Below, in pieces: positions 1 through 5,630 of a stretch of DNA of 5,703 nt. Under the pieces are notes generated by a model. The model made no database searches, had not been told where the DNA came from, and was given only the letters and a program-made list of their open reading frames with translations. The translations under genes were made by a program, and so were the position numbers. Every line of letters begins with the position of its first letter. The stretch's first letter is position 1. Origin of the DNA: Rickettsiaceae bacterium (lineage in GTDB: Bacteria; Pseudomonadota; Alphaproteobacteria; Rickettsiales; Rickettsiaceae); assembly GCA_017995275.1 (NCBI GenBank), contig JAGOJE010000073.1, positions 1-5,703 on the forward strand, in the 5' to 3' direction.

Positions 1-386
1 GTATAGAGATGGTAAAGCCAGGAGTTTATCTTGGTGATATAGGAAATGCAATCCAAACTTATGCAGAGCATCATGGATATTCTGTAGTCAGAGATTATAC
101 TGGTCATGGTATAGGTAGGGTATTTCATGATGAGCCATCTGTGCTTCATTACGGACGAAAAGGAACTGGCCCAGTTCTCGAAGAAGGTATGTTTTTCACA
201 ATAGAGCCTATGGTGAATGCTGGACATTATTCTACTATTTTGAGTCATCTTGACGGTTGGACCGTTACCACGCGTGATAAGTCTCTCTCCACCCAATTTG
301 AGCACACAATAGGAGTTACAAATGAAGGGGCAGAAATTTTTACTCTTTCTCCTCAAAATTTGTTCCATCCTCCATACAAAGCGTGA
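1..386 (+). CDS. map: Methionine aminopeptidase type I, 5'-truncated by window edge
   Basis: This is the C-terminal part of a type I methionine aminopeptidase, the cytosolic metalloenzyme that removes the initiator Met from nascent proteins. The frame is open to the left edge (first complete codon at 3), so the ATG at 9 is an internal Met, not the start. About 127 residues are visible out of the roughly 250-265 usual for the family. Counting from the ATG at 9, His33 in GHGIG matches the metal ligand H171 of the E. coli enzyme, His40 in FHDEP matches H178, Glu66 in TIEPMVNAG matches E204, and Glu98 in FEHTI matches E235. The two Asp ligands (E. coli D97 and D108) lie upstream and cannot be checked. 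The end is normal, with a short tail after the last conserved segment (EIFTLSP). Adjacency to radC is common in alphaproteobacteria. Nothing suggests decay in the visible part. Confidence 0.96.
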   Translation, partial: IEMVKPGVYLGDIGNAIQTYAEHHGYSVVRDYTGHGIGRVFHDEPSVLHYGRKGTGPVLEEGMFFTIEPMVNAGHYSTILSHLDGWTVTTRDKSLSTQFEHTIGVTNEGAEIFTLSPQNLFHPPYKA

Positions 387-389
387 GGT
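385..389 (+). promoter_or_regulatory. Shine-Dalgarno site for radC, overlapping the map stop codon
   Basis: GAGGT can pair with ACCUC near the 3' end of 16S rRNA. It overlaps the TGA of map (384-386) and lies 4 nt before the radC ATG at 394. This supports that start and a tight map-radC transcription unit. Confidence 0.6.
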
Positions 390-393
390 TTAA

Positions 394-1230
394 ATGAAGA
401 AGAGTAAAAACAAAAAGGAACAAGCTTTAGAAAAAAATGGTTTTTCAGAAGGGTTTTGTGGGCTTGCGAACATAGGTGATGACTATGGAATTTTTCCAAT
501 TTTAAATGATGGTGAGTTTTTTGACGCTCAAAAACCTGCGTCAAAAGAAAGGGAAGAAGAATCGCATTTTTTTGGTCATAGAGAGCGTCTTAAAGAAAGG
601 TTCTTGAACTCAAATACTTCAGGTTTTTTAGATTATGAGCTTCTGGAGCTTGTTTTGTTTTGTTCTATTCCAAGAAAAGATGTTAAGCCTCTTGCTAAAA
701 ATTTGTTACAGGAATTTGGTTCGCTAAATGGTGTGATTAATGCATCTAAAGAAAGGCTCATGTCTATAAAGGGTATAACGAAATCAACATATATAAATTT
801 TTTAGTAATACATGAATTGATATCAAGAATGCTTCAATTTAATATTATGAAAAAAAATGTACTTAGTTCTTGGTCGGCTCTTCTTGATTACTTAAGGGTT
901 ACTATGGGAAATTCTAAAACTGAGAAATTTAGAATTTTGTTTTTAAATAAAAAAAATCTGTTAATTGCGGATGAGTTGCAAACTATTGGTACGATAGACC
1001 AAACCCCTGTATATCCTAGAGAGGTTTTAAAAAGGGCTTTATTTCATGAAGCAAGTGCTATAATATTAGTGCATAATCACCCTAGTGGAGATGCTAGCCC
1101 ATCGAAAATTGATGTTGAGATTACAAAAGCTATAGCAGATGCTTGTAAAACGGTCGGCATTAATGTTCATGATCATGTGATTATTACGAGTACAGAATTT
1201 TATAGTTTTAAATCAAATTTACTAATATGA
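394..1230 (+). CDS. radC: RadC family JAMM/MPN+ domain protein (UPF0758)
   Basis: The product is a 278-residue RadC-family protein. Residues about 61-146 hold the conserved N-terminal region (GHRERLKERF, DYELLELVLF) and a helix-hairpin-helix around 110-138 (IKGITK). Residues about 170-278 form the JAMM/MPN+ metalloprotease-like domain. The predicted zinc-site residues are present: Glu194, His227 and His229 in VHNHPSGD, and Asp240. The segment DVKPLAK at 96-102 is typical of alphaproteobacterial RadC. Despite the name, a role in DNA repair is poorly supported; the family's biochemical activity is unresolved. The protein is longer than E. coli RadC (about 224 residues) because of a charged N-terminal extension of about 57 residues. 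No in-frame ATG, GTG or TTG occurs between codon 1 and codon 71, so the extension cannot be removed by choosing a later start without losing conserved sequence. The gene lies 7 bp after map, and its stop overlaps the next start as ATGA. Confidence 0.95.
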   Translation: MKKSKNKKEQALEKNGFSEGFCGLANIGDDYGIFPILNDGEFFDAQKPASKEREEESHFFGHRERLKERFLNSNTSGFLDYELLELVLFCSIPRKDVKPLAKNLLQEFGSLNGVINASKERLMSIKGITKSTYINFLVIHELISRMLQFNIMKKNVLSSWSALLDYLRVTMGNSKTEKFRILFLNKKNLLIADELQTIGTIDQTPVYPREVLKRALFHEASAIILVHNHPSGDASPSKIDVEITKAIADACKTVGINVHDHVIITSTEFYSFKSNLLI

Positions 1231-2264
1231 ATATTCCTTACGCCAACATAATATTTTTCTTTGTTTCTGCTGTAGTTTTTTCTTTTTTTGCTACATCTAT
1301 TGCGGAGAATCTTTTTAGAAAGCTGCAAATAGTAGATAAGCCGGACAATCGTAGGATGCATAGTATTGTTACTCCAAAATGTGGCGGGGTGGTTTTTGTT
1401 CTTACTATTGTTTTTGGTCTTTTTATATCGGCATATTATGGATTTATTGGGTTAGATGAGTGCGAATATGTATCTCTTGCTTTGCTAGTTATAGCTTTTG
1501 TGTCTTTTATAGATGATATAAATGAACTTCCCGTTGTTTTGAGGCTGGTTGTTCATATATCTGTATCTGCTTTTGTTATATATGTAATTTTATATCCTAA
1601 ACCATTGTTCCATTATGAAGTTCCAGAATTTGTGGATTATATTTTCGCTGTAATTGGACTTACTATCTTTATAAATATATATAATTTTATGGATGGAGTT
1701 GACGGACTTGCTGCCGCTCAGTCTTTGCATCTGTCTATCACTATAATAATACTAACATTGCTTTGTTACGATTTTGTTATTTTCCCCAATTTGGTATTAT
1801 CTCTTGCTACTCTTGTTTTGGCTGCTTCCTTAGGGTTTATTTCTCACAATTGGCATCCTGCTAAGATATTTTTGGGAGATGTTGGAAGTATTTCTTTGGG
1901 GTTAATAATTGGCTTATGTTTGATGCTTCTTGCAGCATCTAGTCAGCATCTTTTTATAGCGTCAGTAATAGCTTCTTTATATTATATAGCAGATGGCGGG
2001 GGAACTATTTTAATAAGAATGATAAAATTAGAAAAAATATGGTTGCCTCATTTGAATCATTTTTTCCATCAAGCGGTTCGCAAGGGATTGTCTCATTCTC
2101 AAGTCTCTTCTAGAGTCGCCTTATGTAATCTTATATTAATGTTTCTTGCTGTGGGAGCTTTATATCAGCCAATAATTGCTACATTGCTTGCTATAGTATC
2201 GGTTGCATCCACTTTGGTACATTTTACTGGTAACCGTATATCTCATGAAACCAATAGCAGATGA
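1227..2264 (+). CDS. Polyprenyl-phosphate N-acetylhexosamine-1-phosphate transferase (WecA/WbpL-like, glycosyltransferase family 4)
   Basis: This 345-residue multi-spanning membrane protein belongs to the MraY/WecA family, which transfers a sugar-1-phosphate from a UDP-sugar to undecaprenyl phosphate at the inner membrane. Family motifs appear in order: DKPDNRRMH at 37-45 followed by GG at 53-54; the catalytic Asp pair Asp96-Asp97 (SFIDD); NIYNFMDGVDG at 150-160 with Asp156 and Asp159; HNWHPAKIFLGDVGS at 207-221; and a cytoplasmic loop with His275, His278 and His281 (PHLNHFFHQ). That last motif resembles WbpL-type enzymes (H-x-x-H-x-x-Q-like) more than the HIHH of E. coli WecA or the PIHHH of MraY, so MraY is unlikely. 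The likely pathway is initiation of O-antigen or another lipid-linked surface glycan. The exact sugar (GlcNAc, QuiNAc or FucNAc) cannot be read from the sequence. The start overlaps the radC stop by 4 bp (ATGA) with no evident Shine-Dalgarno, suggesting coupled translation. No other glycan gene is in the window. Confidence 0.9.
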   Translation: MNIPYANIIFFFVSAVVFSFFATSIAENLFRKLQIVDKPDNRRMHSIVTPKCGGVVFVLTIVFGLFISAYYGFIGLDECEYVSLALLVIAFVSFIDDINELPVVLRLVVHISVSAFVIYVILYPKPLFHYEVPEFVDYIFAVIGLTIFINIYNFMDGVDGLAAAQSLHLSITIIILTLLCYDFVIFPNLVLSLATLVLAASLGFISHNWHPAKIFLGDVGSISLGLIIGLCLMLLAASSQHLFIASVIASLYYIADGGGTILIRMIKLEKIWLPHLNHFFHQAVRKGLSHSQVSSRVALCNLILMFLAVGALYQPIIATLLAIVSVASTLVHFTGNRISHETNSR

Positions 2265-2547
2265 ATTAGAAAGGGTTTTGAGGCCCATTTTTGCAAGGCA
2301 TGGAAAAATTTTTGCCGAGCTAATGGTTAATTGGCAGAAAATTTCTGGCGTTGATCTTGGCGCTAAGACGTCTCCTTATAAAATAACTACTGCAGCAGAA
2401 AAGGGACGGAAGATAAATATTCTGCATGTTAAAGTGGCTAATTCTGCAACTGGCCTTGAATTTACATATCAGCAAGATATTATCATAGAGCGTATAGCTA
2501 TATATTTTGGATATAAAGCTGTAGATAAAATTATAGTTAAGACATGA
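2245..2547 (+). CDS. DUF721 family protein, probable DciA-like helicase loader/operator
   Basis: This is a small basic protein of 100 residues if started at ATG 2245, which gives the MKPIADEL... N terminus usual for alphaproteobacterial DUF721 proteins. A TTG at 2203 would add 14 residues lying wholly inside the upstream transferase gene and is less likely. The DUF721 core is visible: an amphipathic stretch at 11-28, Trp30 in ELMVNWQKISG with Gly35, Ser-Pro at 43-44, a beta strand rich in hydrophobics (INILHVKV, 57-64), and a terminal segment IIIERIAIYFGYKAVDKI. DUF721 includes DciA, which acts with the replicative helicase DnaB in bacteria lacking DnaC. Whether this short form does so is inferred from the family. 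In many alphaproteobacteria the DUF721 gene sits next to a dsbA-like gene, as here. It overlaps the upstream gene by 20 bp in another frame. Confidence 0.85.
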   Translation: MKPIADELERVLRPIFARHGKIFAELMVNWQKISGVDLGAKTSPYKITTAAEKGRKINILHVKVANSATGLEFTYQQDIIIERIAIYFGYKAVDKIIVKT

Positions 2548-2563
2548 AAATATAGTGCATCAT

Positions 2564-3343
2564 ATGAAAGAATATAAATTTACAAGAGTCTTTTTTTGTT
2601 TTTTATTGATATTTTGCTTGAGTGGTTGTTATGAGGCTGATTTTTCTACGCCTGCTCAAAACCAAATCAACGAATATAGGAAAGCTGGGAAAATGTGTAG
2701 GGTCAAGTCAAATCCTATAATCGCCTCGCAACCAACACCATCTACTCAACCCGAAGAAGCTCCTCAAGTGCAGCAAGAGTTTGACGAATCTACAATTTAT
2801 GGAGTTCTAAAAGATGATGTTGTCGTTGGTAATGCAGAGGCAAAAGTTGTTGTAGTAGAATATTCCTCTCCTACTTGTTTGCATTGTTCTTTTTATCACA
2901 AAGAAATTTATCCTAAAATAAAAGCTAAATATATCGATAGCGGAAAAGTTGCATATGTTGTTAGGCCCTTCATAAGTAACAAGCAAGATTTAGATTCTGC
3001 AATTTTAGTTAGGTGCGTTGCTAAAGAGTCTTTTGATAAGATATTGGAAATATTGTACCAAAAACAAGATTCTTGGGCTTTTCACTCAAATTATCGAGAC
3101 GTTCTTACAAATATAGGTGAGATTGCTGGCCTTTCGTCGGATGAGTATCAGAAATGTTTAAAAGACGATAATATAGCTGATATGCTTATAAATCATACTA
3201 GGGCTATAACTCACGTACCTGGATTTCTTGGAACTCCATCTTTTATGATAGACGGTGTGCTTATGAATTCTGCTTACACATTTGAGAATTTATCCAATGC
3301 CATTGACTCTGCAATAGAAAAATATGAAAAAAACAAACAATAA
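2564..3343 (+). CDS. DsbA family thiol-disulfide oxidoreductase, predicted lipoprotein
   Basis: This is a thioredoxin-fold protein of 259 residues from ATG 2564. A GTG at 2555 would only add three residues before the signal peptide. The N terminus is a lipoprotein signal: basic n-region, hydrophobic core (residues 9-19), and lipobox LSGC with Cys22 as the lipidated residue. A polar Pro/Gln/Glu-rich linker follows to about residue 77. The DsbA domain then carries the redox motif CLHC at 105-108 and the cis-proline loop GTP with Pro225. A second cysteine pair, Cys151 and Cys198, may correspond to the extra disulfide known in alphaproteobacterial DsbAs such as Wolbachia alpha-DsbA1. Expected role: oxidation or handling of disulfides in envelope proteins from the periplasmic face of a membrane; direction (oxidase or isomerase) and partner are unknown. 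It follows the DUF721 gene by 16 bp with no clear Shine-Dalgarno, and its 3' end overlaps atpI by 20 bp. Confidence 0.9.
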   Translation: MKEYKFTRVFFCFLLIFCLSGCYEADFSTPAQNQINEYRKAGKMCRVKSNPIIASQPTPSTQPEEAPQVQQEFDESTIYGVLKDDVVVGNAEAKVVVVEYSSPTCLHCSFYHKEIYPKIKAKYIDSGKVAYVVRPFISNKQDLDSAILVRCVAKESFDKILEILYQKQDSWAFHSNYRDVLTNIGEIAGLSSDEYQKCLKDDNIADMLINHTRAITHVPGFLGTPSFMIDGVLMNSAYTFENLSNAIDSAIEKYEKNKQ

Positions 3344-3626
3344 GTCTGATAATTTTGCTTGGACAGAGAATAAAATAAAGAGCTTGGACTCTAAAATAAA
3401 AAGTAAGCAGCAAGAGTTAAGAAAAGATTTACCAAAAAAGCCCTCTATCGATCTTAGTTTAGCCTCTAAGATATCGGCTGATTTGGTGGGGGGAATAGTT
3501 GCTGGGTTAATTATTGGAATTTATTTTGATAAATTACTGGAAAGTAAACCAATATTTGTTATAATATGTCTGATTTTTGGAATTGCAGCCGGAATCAAGA
3601 ACGTAATTAAACATTTGGGTAGTTAA
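3324..3626 (+). CDS. atpI: ATP synthase accessory protein AtpI
   Basis: This is a 100-residue AtpI-type protein. Residues 1-50 are a charged, Lys-rich cytoplasmic segment. Two transmembrane helices follow, at about 53-69 (glycine-rich, GGIVAGLIIG) and 75-92 (FGIAAG), joined by a short loop with FDKLL and ending in a basic tail. This layout, with the Asp of YFDK and the AAG motif in helix 2, matches alphaproteobacterial AtpI, which is linked to c-ring assembly and Mg2+ handling in some bacteria but is not part of the mature enzyme. It is identified mainly by this pattern and by lying 1 bp before atpB. Its ATG sits inside the last codons of the DsbA-family gene (20-bp overlap, different frame) without a strong Shine-Dalgarno, so translation is probably coupled to that gene. 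Confidence 0.88.
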   Translation: MKKTNNKSDNFAWTENKIKSLDSKIKSKQQELRKDLPKKPSIDLSLASKISADLVGGIVAGLIIGIYFDKLLESKPIFVIICLIFGIAAGIKNVIKHLGS

Positions 3627-3627
3627 A

Positions 3628-4362
3628 ATGCATGCGCATAATCCACTAACTCAGTTTGAGATAAAGACTATTGAGTCATTGTCTTTATTTGGACGTGATG
3701 TGAGTTTTACTAATTCTAGTTTGTTCATGGTTTGTTCCGTGGCTTTAGTGGTCGTGTTCTTTGCTTTTGCTCTAAGAAAGTCAAGTGTTGGCGCGCCTTC
3801 TAGGCTGCAAATGTCTGCAGAGCTCATATATAGAATGGTGCTTGATATGGTTGAAGGAAATGTGGGCGAGAAGGGGAAGCCTTTCGTTCCAGTAATTTTT
3901 TCTTTATTCTTATTTATTTTAGCATGTAATTTCCTTGGGCTTCTTCCTTATAGTTTCACAGTTACAAGCCATATAAGTATAACATTTGCGCTTGCGATGA
4001 TGGTTTTTTGCATAGTGACTATAGTTGGCTTTGTAAAACATGGTATGAAATTTTTGACTTTATTCTTGCCGCATGGAGTGCCGCTTTGGCTAGCTCCTTT
4101 AATGTTTTTAATTGAGCTTTTCACATTCTTAGCAAGGCCTATAAGCTTATCTTTACGTCTTGTAGCCAATATGGTTGCGGGTCACGTTCTCTTGAAGGTT
4201 ATTGCTGGTTTTATGATAAGTTTGATGTTTGTACTTAAGCCTTTGCCGCTCCCATTCATGGTATGTTTGCTTGGCTTTGAGATGTTTGTAGCTGTTCTGC
4301 AAGCTTATATTTTTACTTTGCTGTCTTGTGTATATCTAAACGATGCAGTAAACTTACATTAA
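3628..4362 (+). CDS. atpB: F0F1 ATP synthase subunit a
   Basis: This 244-residue integral membrane protein forms the two proton half-channels beside the c-ring. Hydrophobic helices are seen at about 33-49, 87-108, 116-136, 150-168, 186-205 and 209-236. The essential arginine is Arg177 in SLRLVANMVAG (E. coli R210), and Gln225 in LQAYIF matches E. coli Q252. Where E. coli has Glu219 and His245, this protein has His186 and Glu218, the swapped pair typical of mitochondria and alphaproteobacteria. The C terminus (YLNDAVNLH) is ordinary and the length is normal. The start, 1 bp after the atpI stop, gives the conserved MHAHNPLTQFEI-type N terminus seen in alphaproteobacterial homologues. It is part of the F0 operon. 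Confidence 0.97.
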   Translation: MHAHNPLTQFEIKTIESLSLFGRDVSFTNSSLFMVCSVALVVVFFAFALRKSSVGAPSRLQMSAELIYRMVLDMVEGNVGEKGKPFVPVIFSLFLFILACNFLGLLPYSFTVTSHISITFALAMMVFCIVTIVGFVKHGMKFLTLFLPHGVPLWLAPLMFLIELFTFLARPISLSLRLVANMVAGHVLLKVIAGFMISLMFVLKPLPLPFMVCLLGFEMFVAVLQAYIFTLLSCVYLNDAVNLH

Positions 4363-4372
4363 CCTAAACTTT

Positions 4373-4378
4373 AAGGAG
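4373..4378 (+). promoter_or_regulatory. Strong Shine-Dalgarno site for atpE
   Basis: AAGGAG lies 6 nt upstream of the atpE ATG at 4385, in the widest gap inside the gene cluster (22 bp). It is the best match to the anti-Shine-Dalgarno sequence that I find before any gene in the window. Subunit c is needed in many copies per complex, so preferential translation is a reasonable explanation. Confidence 0.88.
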
Positions 4379-4384
4379 TAAATT

Positions 4385-4609
4385 ATGGAACTATTATCAT
4401 TAAAATTTATAGGAGTCGGTCTGATGGCTTTTGGTATGCTAGGCGCCGCGCTTGGTGTGTCCAATATTTTCAGTGCGTTGCTGAATTCTATATCAAGAAA
4501 TCCTTCTACCGCAGATCAACTTCAGCGTTTTGCTTTGATTGGTGCTGGTCTTGCTGAAGCTATGGGGTTGTTTGCATTTGTTATAGCAATAATTCTAATA
4601 TTCTCGTAA
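4385..4609 (+). CDS. atpE: F0F1 ATP synthase subunit c
   Basis: This 74-residue hairpin proteolipid forms the rotating c-ring. Helix 1 spans about 8-33, the polar loop carries the family signature Arg38-Asn39-Pro40, and helix 2 spans about 48-72 with the proton-binding Glu58 in GLAEAMGLF. A carboxylate here without a sodium-site signature fits H+ coupling. Only part of the usual glycine ladder of helix 1 is present: Gly20 and Gly24 are kept, but the positions equivalent to E. coli Gly29 and Gly33 are Ser26 and Ser30. From memory, Rickettsia subunit c shows a very similar sequence, which is one basis for the taxonomic suggestion. It is preceded by a strong ribosome binding site and followed after 7 bp by the b' gene. 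Confidence 0.97.
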   Translation: MELLSLKFIGVGLMAFGMLGAALGVSNIFSALLNSISRNPSTADQLQRFALIGAGLAEAMGLFAFVIAIILIFS

Positions 4610-4616
4610 AAAAATC

Positions 4617-5105
4617 ATGCCACAATTAGATATTGCATATTTCCCATCGCAGTTTTTTTGGCTTTTTGTAAGCTTTTGCTTATTGTATATTTTCTTAAAA
4701 TATAGGTCTTTACCTAAAATTGAGAATTTGATAGGTAAGAGAGTTCATTCTATAAAGGCTGATATAGACAATGCTGCAAAACTTCGTGATCAAGCGATAG
4801 AGCTGAAGGGAGAATGCGAGGCCCACATACATGATATGCATGAGGAAGTATCTAAGATAAAGGCTGAAATTTTAAATCAGATTTCCATTGAGAAAGAAGA
4901 TAAAATAAAAGAGCTGAATAAAAAATTTCTTTCTAAGGAAAAGAAGGTTCTCAAAGAAATAACTGAGGCTAAAGAGTTAGCGGTGAAGGATTTGCGGAAT
5001 TATGTAATTAGTCATTCAGCTCTTGTTCTAGAAAAGGTTCTGGGTATAGAAGCGGACATTGAAAAACTTGCAAGATTTTACGGTGATATATATGGCAATA
5101 GATGA
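4617..5105 (+). CDS. atpX: F0F1 ATP synthase subunit b' (first b-type subunit)
   Basis: This 162-residue peripheral stalk subunit is also named atpG or atpF2 in some alphaproteobacteria. A short N terminus (MPQLDIAYFPSQFF) leads into one membrane helix at about 13-30, then the characteristic SLPKIENLIGKR segment, which marks the b' rather than the b paralogue. Residues about 43-140 are a long charged Lys/Glu-rich coiled coil, and the last 20 residues are a short C-terminal helix. It pairs with subunit b to hold the F1 head against rotation. It starts 7 bp after atpE in an A-rich stretch lacking a Shine-Dalgarno, in contrast to atpE, which fits lower expression. Its end overlaps the b gene by 14 bp. 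Confidence 0.92.
   Translation: MPQLDIAYFPSQFFWLFVSFCLLYIFLKYRSLPKIENLIGKRVHSIKADIDNAAKLRDQAIELKGECEAHIHDMHEEVSKIKAEILNQISIEKEDKIKELNKKFLSKEKKVLKEITEAKELAVKDLRNYVISHSALVLEKVLGIEADIEKLARFYGDIYGNR
5082..5087 (+). promoter_or_regulatory. Shine-Dalgarno site for atpF, inside the b' gene
   Basis: GGTGAT is complementary to AUCACC at the 3' end of 16S rRNA and lies 4 nt before the ATG at 5092. It decides the start of subunit b in favour of 5092, over the in-frame TTG at 5059 and GTG at 5083. Confidence 0.6.
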
Positions 5106-5559
5106 AAAATTTTGGTTAGCCGTTTCTTTTGTTGTTTTTATTTTGCTGGTTTATAAACCCGCGAAGGCCGCTTTGATAAAGTATCTTGACTCTGAAATAG
5201 CAAAAATAAAGAAGGATATTAAGGAAGCTGCAGATCTCAAGACAGAATCCATAGAAATGGTTAAGCATTTTAGTAAATTGCTTGAAGAAACGAATATAAA
5301 CAGGAAAAATGTTATAGCACAAGCTAGGTATCTTAATCAAAAATCTCTTGAGGAGAGTCGCATAGAGCTTGAGATGATGATAGATGTCAAAAATAAAGAT
5401 ATAGAACAGAGAATTAACAATTTAAAGCAAGAAGCCTCTTCAGAAATTGCAAAGATGCTCACAACGAGGTCTGGTAAGTTAGTTGAGGAATATATATCTA
5501 GAGAGCAAAAATCCCTCCCAACAGATATAGAGATAGTGAAGCATCTTATGAAGGAATAA
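5092..5559 (+). CDS. atpF: F0F1 ATP synthase subunit b
   Basis: This is a 155-residue b subunit from ATG 5092. The short N terminus MAIDEKFW is followed by a membrane helix at about 8-22, then the alphaproteobacterial b pattern of YKPAKAALIKYLDSEIAKI, in which Leu-Asp precedes the start of the dimerisation coiled coil. Residues about 30-140 are a continuous charged helix rich in Lys, Glu and Ile. With b' it forms a heterodimeric peripheral stalk. The start was chosen because upstream TTG (5059) and GTG (5083) codons would add residues buried in the b' gene that do not resemble the family N terminus, and a Shine-Dalgarno precedes 5092. It is the last gene of the operon: the next gene is not atpH (delta), so the F1 genes must lie elsewhere, as is usual in alphaproteobacteria. 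Confidence 0.92.
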   Translation: MAIDEKFWLAVSFVVFILLVYKPAKAALIKYLDSEIAKIKKDIKEAADLKTESIEMVKHFSKLLEETNINRKNVIAQARYLNQKSLEESRIELEMMIDVKNKDIEQRINNLKQEASSEIAKMLTTRSGKLVEEYISREQKSLPTDIEIVKHLMKE

Positions 5560-5568
5560 GTTTGCTTG

Positions 5569-5597
5569 TTGACGTGATGCGTTTTTAGAACTATTGT
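5569..5597 (+). promoter_or_regulatory. Candidate sigma-70-type promoter
   Basis: TTGACG (5569-5574, five of six matches to the -35 consensus) is followed after 17 bp by TATTGT (5592-5597, four of six matches to the -10). It lies in the only sizeable intergenic gap and would give a leader of about 25-30 nt before the ATG at 5631. A second possible -10, TATAAA at 5605-5610, has only a poor -35 (TTTTTA, 5582-5587). AT-rich DNA produces such matches by chance, so this is tentative. Confidence 0.45.
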
Positions 5598-5630
5598 TTT
5601 TCCTTATAAAATAATTTGGTACGACTTTGT

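Noticed and set aside
353..544. Minus-strand open frame of 63 codons
   Set aside because: It lies opposite the map end and the start of radC, both with clear family motifs or continuous coding sense. Its translation is rich in His, Phe and Lys and has no recognisable family.
2203..2244. TTG start extending the DUF721 protein by 14 residues
   Set aside because: The added residues are wholly inside the upstream transferase gene. The ATG at 2245 gives the family-typical N terminus.
3348..3353. GATAAT resembling a -10 element inside atpI
   Set aside because: No acceptable -35 sequence lies 16-18 bp upstream, and it falls within coding sequence after the atpI start.
3948..4169. Minus-strand open frame of 73 codons
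   Set aside because: It is fully antisense to conserved atpB sequence and has no recognisable motif, so it is a shadow frame.
5059..5091. TTG (5059) or GTG (5083) start for subunit b
   Set aside because: The extra residues do not resemble b-subunit N termini. GGTGAT is correctly spaced for the ATG at 5092.
5116..5340. Minus-strand open frame of 74 codons
   Set aside because: It is antisense to atpF, and its Phe/Ile/Leu/Tyr-rich translation is what Lys/Glu/Asn-rich coiled-coil codons give on the reverse strand.
5571..5587. Possible rho-independent terminator after atpF (ACG/CGT stem, loop TGATG, then T run)
   Set aside because: The stem is only three or four base pairs, too weak to support in AT-rich DNA, and it overlaps the candidate -35 element.
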